Source: Ganoderma boninense
Taxonomy: Eukaryota; Basidiomycota; Agaricomycetes; Polyporales; Polyporaceae
Direction: 5' to 3'
Assembly: GCA_002900995.3 (NCBI GenBank)
Contig: CM035314.1
Coordinates: 2,336,848-2,400,847, forward strand
DNA: 64,000 bases
Made by a program: the position numbers and the translations under genes
Notes under the pieces: generated by a model
Told to the model about the DNA's origin: nothing
Database searches by the model: none
The model's input: the letters and a program-made list of their open reading frames with translations, nothing else
In this document: positions 32,400 through 42,228 of the stretch, piece after piece
How positions within the stretch are numbered: position 1 is the stretch's first letter
How the letters are laid out: the number at the start of each line of letters is the position of its first letter

Positions 32400-33026
32400 C
32401 AAGGTGCACGCGCTGGGCAGTTCGTCAGCTTCTTGCCCGTCTGCCGTTTTCCTGAGAATTTCCCGTCGTCGCTGTGAGTTCGACTGGCAGTGGCTGTTGG
32501 CACAGAAATACTAAGTACCTTGAAGTTGATACGCCGCTATGAACGAACATGTTGAGCACAGAACGAATATGGTGAAGTATTAGTGGCCAACTTGTACACT
32601 CAAGGTTGGATCGTCAGGTTTCAAAGGCTTCAACTTCAAGCCTGAGTCAGGGCGCGGCAAACACCAACTTATTCTACGACGAGCGTCTGATTTGCCCAAT
32701 CCATCGATTCAAAGACGACTCGCACGACGAGCTCGAGGTTGCCACGCGGCGATCCATCTTATCATCAGCCATCTCGACACCAGTAATCACACCATCGACG
32801 TTGGGCAAACGCGGCTCACAAGCGAATACGTATCCAGGGTAAGAAGGTACTTATGGTTGAACGTGAAGTTAGAAAGTATGGCTAAGCAACGGTTTAGAGC
32901 TGATTGACTCGCGACATCCGAGACTCGGTCCTCCTGCGCTGTTCTCTTTGCCGCGCTTTATGTGAGCACATAGTTCTTACAACAGTGTTATTTACTCTTG
33001 CCGATCCTTGTGCTCTTGTAGTCAAC
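32400..33026. other. Spacer before the F-box gene
   Basis: Conserved with 51550-52168. The frame of the F-box gene is open back to 32904, but a likely leader intron (GTGAGCACATAG…CTCTTGTAG, about 32961-33020) and the domain start favour 33027. Confidence 0.5.
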
Positions 33027-33956
33027 ATGGTCCTGGAAAGTAGGAGGATCCGAGTCGCTGGGCCTATCGAGCGACTTCCCCCAGAACTCCTTCTTCTTAT
33101 TTTCTTACAAATCGATGACCGCGACGAGGATGATGATTGGCAAGACGTCATCTCCGGGAAAACCTGGCCAGTTGTCCTCCTTGTCAGCAAATATTGGCAC
33201 GACGTCGCTTGCAGTGCTCCCACCCTATGGCAAGACATACACGTACACACCGAACCCGACTGGCTAAAAGTGTCGCTGCAGAGATCCGGGACGGCGTTCG
33301 TCGATGTGACTCTTCGAAATCGTGGAGGATATGCCTCATCCATTCCAATCCTACTCGAGCATACCGATCGCATCCGCATGCTCGCCATGCTGGACTCGGA
33401 GCGTCGTGCATTCTTCCTGGTAAAAAAGCTTCTCCTCGCGGACCTTCCGAACCTCCAGGAGCTGCGCCTCATCGGAGAAAACTACCTTAGAGACAGATCC
33501 TACCTCAAATTCAATTCCAAAATGGGGAGCTGGCCCTCCCTGCGAGTCCTCCGCCTGACCCACCTGGACCTTACCCTCAACTTCGACCCCACCCTGTTCA
33601 GCCGTCTTCGTGTTCTGGATCTAGCGCACATGCAAGATGGCCCTAGGATGGCCATGCCTCTTGACTGGGCGCTCACCGTCCTCGAGACCTGCAGTCAACT
33701 CGAGGAGCTCAGGCTCAACGACGTCATTCCGGAGCTGGAAGGGAACTCCGAGAGGTTCGTGTCGCTCCCCCACCTTCGCCGCCTGGAAGTCTTCTCCAAG
33801 CTGGGCTCAAGCACACAGTGGCCTTTCCTCGCCTCGGCCCTCGTATCCTCCGGAATCTTGCTCCGCGTGCACCTGCCCCTCCACGCCTCGCTCAAATTCG
33901 TGGCTGAGGTCAAGCCGGATACCCCGGTCGGCTACCGGTCCTTCATACCCCCCGAC
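33027..33956 (+). CDS. F-box/LRR-like protein, copy 1 (truncated by the assembly gap)
   Basis: Starts MVLESRRIRVAG followed by an F-box-like segment (IERLPPELLLLIFLQIDD…) with the VSKYWHDVACSAPTLW helix typical of basidiomycete F-box proteins. A region of leucine-rich strands follows (LPNLQELRLIGEN; WPSLRVLRLTHLDL; RLRVLDLAHMQD; CSQLEELRLND; LPHLRRLEVFSKL). Such proteins usually present substrates to an SCF ubiquitin ligase. The reading reaches YRSFIPPD at 33955 and enters 100 Ns. Sequence after the gap (34057-34172) is in frame by chance only as far as I can tell. This copy has the undisturbed target of the Plavaka insertion (GACTGGCTAAAAG, about 33259-33271). Confidence 0.85.
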
Positions 33957-34056
33957 NNNNNNNNNNNNNNNNNNNNNNNNNNNNNNNNNNNNNNNNNNNN
34001 NNNNNNNNNNNNNNNNNNNNNNNNNNNNNNNNNNNNNNNNNNNNNNNNNNNNNNNN
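33957..34056. other. Assembly gap, 100 N
   Basis: Exactly 100 Ns, a common placeholder for a gap of unknown size. It lies at the right-hand end of block copy 1. Confidence 0.99.
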
Positions 34057-34997
34057 CCGCCAAGGCTGGCGTCGATGGTGCGTCGCTCATCAATCGTTTC
34101 AGCGCATGTCTCCTCCGTACTGAATTGAGGGTTGTCGTGCATGACGCCTACAGCTGCTCAATGTTGGCATAGCCCGACGCTATCTCGGGGCCAGCAGCAT
34201 ACGATCGCGTGAGCTCCTCGTACTGCGCTTGCCGACTTCCCATTTTGTCTCGCACGGACGGCTTTCCCTTGCTCGAAGACACGCGCGCGGCGGCGACGGG
34301 TTCACAAATCTAGGATGAGTATATACTGCACACAAGGTGAGCAGCATCTCCACGTTTGCCCCGCAGCACGGTACTGAATCTTTTCCTTTTCCCCTTCGAT
34401 CTAGCCAAACACCACCCCCGCCTCTGTTCCGGTCAGCCCCGCCGCCTACCCCAGTGCTGGACGCCAATCAGCTCGCACTCCTCCACCAGCTCTCCCAGTC
34501 CGCGAAGGTCCAGGACACTGTTGAAAGCGAATGGGATAGTGTTTGAAGCGAGGGCTGCGCGGTGCAGCAATTTACAACGTGAACTTGTGGGAGGAGGGCG
34601 AGACGCGCACGGGCGCTAAACGATGATCGGGAGGGAGTGTCTGTAGTACTGTACTCTCGCAAATGTCGGCGAGGCGAGCTCAGGTGTATCGATATGGTCA
34701 GTTTGGTCCATTCGTCTCACACTCGCACGCACGAGAGTCCGAGCCTCCCAACAGCACCAGCCGTACGCCCACGGCGGCGGGTATGCTCCCGACGCAGTAT
34801 CAACAACGTCAGGATTCTGGCGCCGGGAGATATCTGCCCTGGAGCGACTAAACACGACGCCGCTGTCAGAGTAGTGAATCACACCCAAGCCCACTGGCAG
34901 TCGCGACGAGAACGGTCATCCGACTCCTGACCCCGACGCCAGTTATGGGCCCGCGCCGGGAGTTTGCTTCACCCCGCTGCAATGGTATCGCCCCCTT
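34057..34997. other. Unassigned stretch after the gap
   Basis: A plus-strand exon-like frame ends at 34546 (about 34406-34546, preceded by a pyrimidine-rich TTCGATCTAG acceptor; DANQLALLHQLSQSAKV near its end). It could be the last exon of a gene lost in the gap; I do not recognise it. The rest shows nothing. Confidence 0.35.
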
Positions 34998-35408
34998 TCA
35001 GAGCACTCTCTCTGTTGGGTCCAGGAGGAAGAACGCCAGGGTCTTCCTCACTCCTGGATGCATCTTCCCCACCAGCTCAAAAGGATGCACGTATATGTTC
35101 GGGAAAGCGAGACACTTGCCCTCGCTCGTCGGCACGTCTCCGAGCACCTGGTTCAACTGCTGGTACACCCCGCACACGACGCCGTACCCGCGGTAGTCGC
35201 TCTATTCGGACAGTCAACTCATTTCACGGTTCTCGCCGCCGAGCGACTAGCGGAAGACCACCTTGCCATCGGCCACGTTCTCGGAGTGGTAATAGTATAT
35301 GCCCGTCGCGACGATCCGCTCGTTCGCCGTGCTCTCCACGTGCCATGTCCCGCCCTTGTAGCGTGGCTTTTCGGACTTGAGGATGATGCTCGGAGATCCA
35401 TCCGCTAA
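34998..35408 (-). pseudogene. DUF4246-family relic
   Basis: The minus strand shows SIILKSEKPRYKGG, TWHVESTANERIVATG and IYYYHSENVADGKVVFR, then a TAG (35247-35249), SLGGENREMS with a further stop and frame change. It resumes as DYRGYGVVCGVYQQLNQVLG, EGKCLAFPNIYVHPFEL and KTLAFFLLDPTERVL up to 34998. This order and wording match the C-terminal half of fungal DUF4246 proteins. The N-terminal half is missing, and at least two stops plus one frameshift make it a dead fragment. The family's function is not established. Confidence 0.75.
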
Positions 35409-37691
35409 GCTCACCACTCAACATCCTTGGAGGCCTCCAGGAGGACCCTCGATCCACGGCTCCACCGCCTCGCTCTCGACCCAGCACCCCCTCGTCCCTC
35501 AGCCTCGTCGCCCAGCTCGGCTTTCTCAGCCAGCTCTGCTCCAGCACGACCATAAGGGCCCATGCAGAACTAGGGGGTTAGCAAGGAGGGGAGTAGCGTT
35601 AACGCAGGTGCCGGGGTAGACAGGAACGCAGGGAAGACGAGAGGGAGCACCACGCTAATGCGTTCGTGTAACGCTCCCAGTTCGTGTAATGCTCCCACTG
35701 CGGTAGCTTGTGCTTCAGCGACGTAACGTTCACTGTCTTGTCCTTTCGTAATGTCACCTTCCAAGCAGACAAATGGAGGTGCGACGCTCCATTGGATTTA
35801 TAGGACCAATGTCTTTGCCGGCCTATGGTGCGCTTTGAATGTTGTTTTTGACATATCAAAACATATGTATATGTCCATACTTTCTCGGGATCACACCACC
35901 CAGTCCTGGGCCCCAACTTTCTCGCACAGAAGAAGATTTCAACAAGGGCGCCCCTCCTTCTCCTCCTTCCTTTCATCCACCACCATCTCCTCACTCCAGC
36001 TTCTCCCCCTCATTCACAACAACTTCACAATGCTTCCAATTGTCATTCAGACATCATCAAGTACATGGTATGTTGCCACCTCTCTCAGCTCTCTCTGTGG
36101 CTCAATACTGACTATTACAGCCTATTATGGCCTTCCAGGGCCTGCAGGCCGGGCGCGACCAGGCGCGTCGCTCCTCCACTCCCCCTGGGTGCGTTGATAC
36201 GTTCTGGAGCCGCCGTTCGCGCCTGTACTAACTCGCCTACAGCCCGGTGAAAGCGTTCAGCTCACGCGTCGCCGCGCCAGAACACGGCGATCTAGGCGAA
36301 GAACGCGACCAGCGCGAACAAGGGCGGCGCCGCGTGAGGCATCCGGCGGGCACTCAGCGGGTGGTCGGCGCGTTGAGAGCGGCGCGGTGTTTCTTGAAAC
36401 CTTTGTCGAGTTGTAGAGCCAGGATGTCGAATTGTAATGGGTCGAAAATGTTGACGCGAACGTTGTCGTCTTTCTGACGTTTTCCCGGCCGTAAAAATCG
36501 ACATCGTATTGAATGGTAAAGCTTTTCTTGGAACTTCAAAGTCCCGATGACGTCGGGCGTATCGTAGAACGTGACGCCTTGCGTCACATTGTAACGGTGG
36601 TGAGCGGCCCGATGAGCGGGAGACGAAGGGCCGATAAGCGGCAGGTGAGCGGCCGATGAGCGGGAGACGAGCGGCCGATGAGTGGGAGATGAGCGGGAGA
36701 CGAGCGGCCGATGAGCGGGAGACGAGCGGCCGATCATCTCCCGACAACCGAAAATCCGGATTAAAGCTGAAATGTTGGTGACCGCGTTTACAGGTGAATC
36801 GACATTTCATATGTTGATTTACATTTGGGCCCAGATAATCTTTCAAATGTTGGCCCGCACCACGGTTGCAACGTTGTCTTGACTTTTCTTCCAGGGAACA
36901 ATTCAATTGCTGAATGCAATGTTGCGCGGCGCAACATGCAGGAGAACATAAGAAATTTTAAACCGGCTCAAGTCCCGGATTAAATTTCAAACATTAAGTG
37001 ATTCAACATTCGTTACATTGTTTTAGCTACTGAATTCTATTCTAACAGGCATGTTGTCCGGTCCAACATGACGAAACCCCCGAAGTGATTACTGTACTTG
37101 GTACTCTGAGTCACCTCCTGGTCACAATCTCATTCCACCCTTCTCCTCGTCCCCGAATTTGAGAACACCTCCATGACAACTTCCGGGCTCATAGAAGTCG
37201 CGAAAAACGTTCAGATGTTGCTCTCCACTGATACGCATAATGTTGTGCGTCTCGCTGCTGTTCTCCGTACCCCGGCGGCGGCTTACCGGACAACGGCTTT
37301 GGACTTGATTAGCGTGAGTTGGCCTACTTTCTCGGGTTCTCAGGGATGGACGTCGCTTGCAGAGTGCGTATAACGCAGCTTTTCGCATGTATACTGCGTG
37401 CTGAGAGCTTTGTTCAGGGACAATAAAACCTTGCTAGCTTCAGCGCAGCCGCGACGCTCCCCAGGCAACCCTGCTACACGTCCCCCTTCAATTGCTCCTG
37501 CAACTTCCTCCCCTATTCTTCGCAAAGCAGCCAATCCGGCGACACGTCCGTCCCCATCGCCACCGCACCCGCCGCCTCCGGCCCCAGCATCTGCACCGTC
37601 TTCCTCTGTGCATCCTGTCCCGGCGCGCCCGAGTCCCGCTCCCGCCGCCGTTTGTGCTTGTGGAGCAGCGAGCTCGCCGGGCTTCGCCCGC
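35409..37691. other. Mostly non-coding stretch with a minisatellite and one possible gene start
   Basis: A CT-rich leader (about 35960-36029) before ATG 36030, with GT…AG intervals at about 36066-36119 and 36188-36241, suggests a small plus-strand gene. A frame beginning MAFQGLQAGRDQARR (from 36127) continues over the second intron to 36477, but I cannot settle the first exon or a function. 36480-37390 is AT-richer and shows nothing. The minisatellite is listed separately. Confidence 0.3.
36600..36735. repeat. Minisatellite, GGCCGATGAGCGGGAGACGA-type units
   Basis: Five to six imperfect copies of a unit of about 24-26 bp, some missing parts. The apparent long minus-strand frame across it is a by-product of the repeat. 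Confidence 0.8.
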
Positions 37692-38347
37692 TCAACCTCG
37701 ACGTCCCTGAACGGAACGACTTGAACGACCCGAGGAGCGCCGGTTGGGCGACCGCTTCGGCGTCGTGGGCGTGGAGGCCGAACGGGAGAGGGCGGCGGCG
37801 AGGGTGGGGGAGAACGCTTCCTGCGTGGAGGAGGGCGTGCTGGGAACGGGTACGGGAACGGGAAACAGACCCTCGTGCGCATCCACCTCCATCTCCATCT
37901 CCTCCTCCTCATCCTCCGCTACTGTAGCATCCCTGCCCCTGCCCCTGCCCATACCGCGGACAGTGTTGACGCTGGCATTGGCGTCGATCGTGTGCTCGTT
38001 GCCGAAGGGGTTCTGCGCGCCCCGCGCGCTCCCCGGCTCGGCATGCTCGTGAGACTGGGGAGGAGCCGTCTCAGTGGCCCGTGCGGCGTTGGCGTGCCCC
38101 AGTTCGTCTTCTGCCTGAGGAAAGGCACGAAGCTCAAGCCGGAGAGCTTCTGCCCCGCCTTGCCCTTCTTCCGTACCTGCTTGGGCTTCTTGACATCCCC
38201 CGCCTGCAGGTCGGCGTCGATGGGCGGCTGGTCGTCCGAGTCGACCCAGGGGCCTGTGAAGGACCAGGACGCGGGGGCGCGCCACTGCTCTGCATCGTGA
38301 TGGCTCTCGTCCTTGCGGTTGAATAACCGAGACCTATGGGTCCTCAT
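37692..38347 (-). CDS. Hypothetical low-complexity protein
   Basis: Two exons, 38347-38177 and 38114-37692 (62-nt intron GTACGG…CCTCAG, phase 0), 197 residues. It starts MRTHRSRLFNRKDESHHDAE, then WRAPASWSFTGPWVDSDDQP; exon 2 is disordered, with an acidic run, VPVPVPS, and a Ser/Arg-rich end (RRSSGRSSRSVQ). No domain is recognised. The splice joins two frames that are otherwise offset, which supports the model. The start overlaps the 5' end of the long plus-strand frame at 38313. Confidence 0.5.
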
Positions 38348-39521
38348 GTCGTGGTGCTGGACGGTGGGCGACGAGGCTGGTGGACGATCGGAGAGACGCG
38401 TTGGCAAAAGCGAGTGGGAAGTGAGGTTTGGATGGCGCGATCGGCTTCTCAATCAGAAGCCGACCCGCGCACAGCGTATACGTTCCCTCGCCATCCCGCT
38501 CAGTGCATGGCCTGGTCGTGACAGTTCCGTCCATCGCAACGACATAGGAGATCAGCTTATGGATATCTTGGATTGTGCGGTAAATCTCGACACTTTCGAC
38601 CTGTCCCTGAACAATTTCTATCGTTCGGCATGCGCACGTGTTTCCTCAGCCTTCGCGGGTATGGCAACTCTCAAGCATCTATCCCTTTCAGATCCTTACA
38701 TGCTCTGGGCACACGCTGCATTGAACGCCTTGGAATCATCGCCAGTCACGATCTGTGTTAGGTCCATGGACGGCAACGTTTCCCTGTTTAAGCTAGCAAC
38801 TTCTCTCGACCACTTTCGCTCACCTTCATCCGCTCTCACGAGTCTCCATTTCGACCGCATCGGCCTAAATGATGACGTCGTCCGACTTCCTCAACTTCGC
38901 TCTGTATGCTCCGTCTTCATCACCAACTTCTTCAGAGGGCCCAGACTAGTCACTCTTCTGCACTTATTCCCCAATCTGGATGGTTCTTTATGCCTACGCC
39001 TGGGGCACCGGCCGATATGGACACAGTTCGAGAACGATCAGCCACTTGCTCAAATCCGCGACGATAACAGGCGTGCACAAGAAGTCTCCCGGTGGGCAAG
39101 ATTGGATATCCGGTATCAACCGAAGGTGGAGCCCTGGTGTGGTGATGTCCCCGCTGAGCCACGATCCTTGGTCGATTACAGCGCTGAGTTTGTCGTGTCC
39201 TCCCTGTTCGTTCGTCATAAGGCCTGGGATTTGGAATTTTGGCCAAAACATAGTGAGTTGCCTGCTCGTCGTCAATCGCTCGCCGCTTACCTTCTCACAT
39301 TCCGTTCAGGACGTCGACTTTATCGGGACCGTCCTACGGATATTCTTGAATTTCTGTTCCACGTCGCCATGAAACAACTGGACGGAGATGTGATGGAGAC
39401 CATCTGCGCCTCCATCGACAACATCTACGACCTCCTCACCCTCACCCGTGCCTCGTCGGCTATGTGGCAAATTGCAATACGCGAGGTCTTGAGGAACCAT
39501 ACCATCCGTCTTACAAGCTGA
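38313..39521 (+). CDS. F-box/LRR-like hypothetical protein, probably 5'-truncated
   Basis: 402-codon frame. From about residue 55 it looks like the body of a basidiomycete F-box-like protein (IRSLAIPLSAWPGRDS, LDTFDLSLNNFYRS, MATLKHLSLSDPYM, PSSALTSLHFDRIG, LLHLFPNLDGSLCLRLG). It ends with LYDLLTL-type and RASSAMWQIAIREVLRNH blocks. No F-box is visible at the start, and the first 40-50 codons overlap the divergent gene at 38347, so the true N-terminus is probably lost or lies in another exon. It is not closely similar to the F-box gene of the repeated block. Confidence 0.55.
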   Translation: MRLNNRDLWVLMSWCWTVGDEAGGRSERRVGKSEWEVRFGWRDRLLNQKPTRAQRIRSLAIPLSAWPGRDSSVHRNDIGDQLMDILDCAVNLDTFDLSLNNFYRSACARVSSAFAGMATLKHLSLSDPYMLWAHAALNALESSPVTICVRSMDGNVSLFKLATSLDHFRSPSSALTSLHFDRIGLNDDVVRLPQLRSVCSVFITNFFRGPRLVTLLHLFPNLDGSLCLRLGHRPIWTQFENDQPLAQIRDDNRRAQEVSRWARLDIRYQPKVEPWCGDVPAEPRSLVDYSAEFVVSSLFVRHKAWDLEFWPKHSELPARRQSLAAYLLTFRSGRRLYRDRPTDILEFLFHVAMKQLDGDVMETICASIDNIYDLLTLTRASSAMWQIAIREVLRNHTIRLTS

Positions 39522-40598
39522 AATGTCCGGCGGGACGCTGTCCTGGTGAGGCCTGTGTCCTTTCACCAATTGCCGTGCACTTGCTAACCAGCTCGCCGTT
39601 CACCACAATCATGCTTGCCTGACTGCCTACCGCGAGCGCAGAGCCGCGCCCTCCACCCGCTCTCCGCCTTCCCGCATGCCACGCACGCGCGCCTCGTCCT
39701 TCACTGCTACGCGGACTGCACATGCGACCTCGATGCAGAGGTGGACGACCTCGTCCACAACTCGCGTGACCCAGCAGCCTCTTCAACACCTCTAGCCCGG
39801 GTCCTCGCCTCTTACCCTAGGATGCGATGCTTCATGTTGACCGTCATTAACACGATGAGACTAACTTGAAGCCTGATCCCTCGCACCAGCAGTGGGCCAG
39901 GACCCGGGCTTGGCGGGGGTAGTAGCCAATGGATGCGAAACACGAGAGCATATTCGCGAAGGAAGTGAGGGGCGAGGGCGGCCAAAATTCGAGGAGCTCA
40001 GTAGCTATGAGGCAAAGAGGGTCATTGACGACGAGGAAATCGGACTGCCAGTGTGGGGGGTGCGTTTTCCTGTGGTTATTTTGGAAGTTTCCAGCCCAGA
40101 GCTCATGCATTGCGGGGTAGCGGAATTTGGAGGGCGTGTAGATGTAGCTGGGGCGCGCGTTCTGAGACGATGGAAGCCTCCTCCGGTGCAGCTCCGACGC
40201 CGTGCCCTCGGCCCCATGTATATCTCTTCTACCACTGTACGACTCTAGGAGCGCAAATCATTTTCGGGCGATGGCCATAGCGTAGATATTCAGTTTCATT
40301 CCAGTGGGGAAATTGTCCTCCTGCGCACGGGCATCTGCGAGTCCTTGCCTAGATGGCAGCGTCAGGTAAACTGCACCGTAGATTTTGTTGCTCATTGGTC
40401 TCAGTAGATGGTTGGTTTAGTCACTCACGCGCCTTCCCTCGCCCCGGATGCGATCCTTGTGTTCAGCTGACTTAGGTTTTTCAGAAGCTAGTCATATTAA
40501 TGTAGCCATATCTTCCCAGAGCCGATCGTTCCCAAGCCCAACTATAAAGCACCGCCTAGACTCGTTTCCCATCTCTCCGATACGACTCCATCGTCCAG
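39522..40598. other. Unassigned stretch
   Basis: Frames at 39615-39869 (+, HATHARLVLHCYADCTCDLD…) and 39892-40248 (+) are open but unrecognised, and opposing frames are equally long. The last 100 bases precede the nitronate monooxygenase relic. Confidence 0.35.
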
Positions 40599-41477
40599 AT
40601 GCAAGCCGTGAAGACGGACCTCACTCAACTCCTCGGTGATGATTCTGCCTCGTTCCGCAGCGATAGATGACCGCAATCACTCACATTTTGTGCCCACAGG
40701 AATACGGGTGCTCATCGTCTGCGCGGCGATGGCGTTCGGGACGAACGCTCAGGCCGCCGTCGAAGTGACCCGGGGTGGAGGTTTCGGGTTCGTTGGTGCA
40801 GCGTTCAGCACCCCCGAGTCGCCCAAGGATAACTTCGCCTTCATCCGCGCCAGCTTCCCCGATCTCGAGTCTAACTAGCCGCTCCCCGTCGGGTACGGAT
40901 TCACCGGCTGGCGCCTCGACAGGAACGAGGATGCCGGCAAGCAGCTGATCGACAGTGTCATCGAGAACGGGGTGCAAGCGATCTGGCTCGCGTTCGGGAA
41001 CGACGTCCGCCGCTGGGTCGAATACGTGCGCTCCTCGCCTGCGGGCTCGAGACGCGCAGAAGGCCGCGCTGCTCGCGGCACGAACTGCAGGGCCGGGCGC
41101 GACCGTGCGGACGCTAGACACGGCGTACTACTGGCCGGCGCACATCGACGGGCGTGGGTTGCGCAACAGGACCGTGGACAACGCAGAGGCCGGGGTTGAC
41201 CACGCGACTGTACAGGCGAAATGCAAGGAGGCTACGGAGGCGGGAGACCAGAGCTATATGATTGTTTGGGCAGGGCAGGGCATGGGACTGACGAAGGAGA
41301 TCAAGCCGATCAAGGTCGGTACGGCTCCTTCGCTCTCCTTCGTCTTGTCTCGATGGCATGATGACGACGACTTGCTGACTTGCGTTTGCTGAACAGGATG
41401 TGATGGCAGAGCTCCACGCGGATCTCGTGAGACAGTTGCAGAAGTCGCATGCCCCGGACCAAAGCAGTCACCAGTAA
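40599..41477 (+). pseudogene. Nitronate monooxygenase (2-nitropropane dioxygenase) relic
   Basis: Exon 1 (MQAVKTDLTQLLG, from 40599) is followed by an intron ending at CCCACAG (40700), then IRVLIVCAAMAFGTNAQA, VEVTRGGGFGFVGAAF, a TAG (40876-40878), and PLPVGYGFTGWRLD, VQAIWLAFGNDVRRWVEYVR. The middle third of the usual enzyme, including the FMN-binding core with its GGHG-type motif, is missing. Reading then resumes in another frame: GPGATVRTLDTAYYWP, HIDGRGLRNRTVDN, YMIVWAGQGMGL, a final intron, and DVMAELHADLVRQLQ to TAA at 41475-41477. The family oxidises nitronates using FMN; this copy cannot do so. Confidence 0.85.
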
Positions 41478-42228
41478 TGGAGCCATGAGGCCAACACATA
41501 GGACTGTAAGATTGGATATATCCCTGCAAGGTTATGCACATGCTTAATAACGAGGTCTAGGTGCCTGGAGGGGTTGTTGCATGGGCTCATGAGTCCGGTG
41601 ACGGTGGGCATCAGCCTCTTGACCGCAGAACGGCCGGCTCGAAAGCTCAGATTGGAGTCAACGCTTGTTGAAGAGTTGCAGAAAGCCCCTTGGATGAAGG
41701 TGGCTGCAAGTGAAGCGAAGGAAAATCCGCTCCCAGAGAGATGGTGGTAGTCGCGCATCATGGCGGGATCAACGCACAATTTCCACAGCTACTTCAAGTT
41801 GCACAGCTTTCGGCGCACCGCGCGGCATTGGGCACAGATCTAGAGCCACGGCGTATCGGTCAACGTTGTTGCTCGAAAGGACCGCCCAGAGGTTCTATCC
41901 GGGCAGATACCCAACATGCCTGGAGGGTTTGTTACTGGACTATCTGCTAACTTAACCTGTGGGAGGCCGCACGAACATGTGAACTGAGTCAGACATGAAT
42001 TGAACATACATCATGGCAGAAAGGCTACATTTAGAAACGAACAAAAGCGGGGAGAATAATTTACTTTACGACAGCGAAAGCAACGTGAGGGCGCCGAACA
42101 ACATGACATCGTACAACCACCTCTCAGGGAACGGGTCCCACTCCCTATCCACCCGCAGCCAGGTATGAGGAAATCGTCAGACTCCTTCCCGCACGGACGA
42201 AGGAAGGGAGAGCCCATGCGCGTGCACC
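41478..42228. other. Spacer before block copy 2
   Basis: No gene seen. Similarity with the 22405 region begins near 42003. Confidence 0.5.

Larger units (their letters stand above)
22405..33956 (+). repeat. Repeated five-gene block, copy 1
   Basis: Shares gene order, strands, exon boundaries and most intergenic sequence with 42003-52405 plus 61651-62345. Order: lectin-like 5 (-), SUMO-like (-), ATG22 (+), membrane protein (+), F-box (+). The copy runs into the N gap, so its right edge is not known. The two copies differ by scattered substitutions and small indels, one indel of about 430 bp, and the Plavaka insertion present only in copy 2. Confidence 0.93.

Noticed and set aside
34057..34172. 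Continuation of F-box copy 1 after the N gap
   Set aside because: The gap length is unknown and the residues after it do not match the continuation seen in copy 2.
37340..37912. Minus-strand frame of 190 codons
   Set aside because: Low-complexity Arg/Pro/Gly sequence in a different frame from the spliced gene at 37692-38347; no support.
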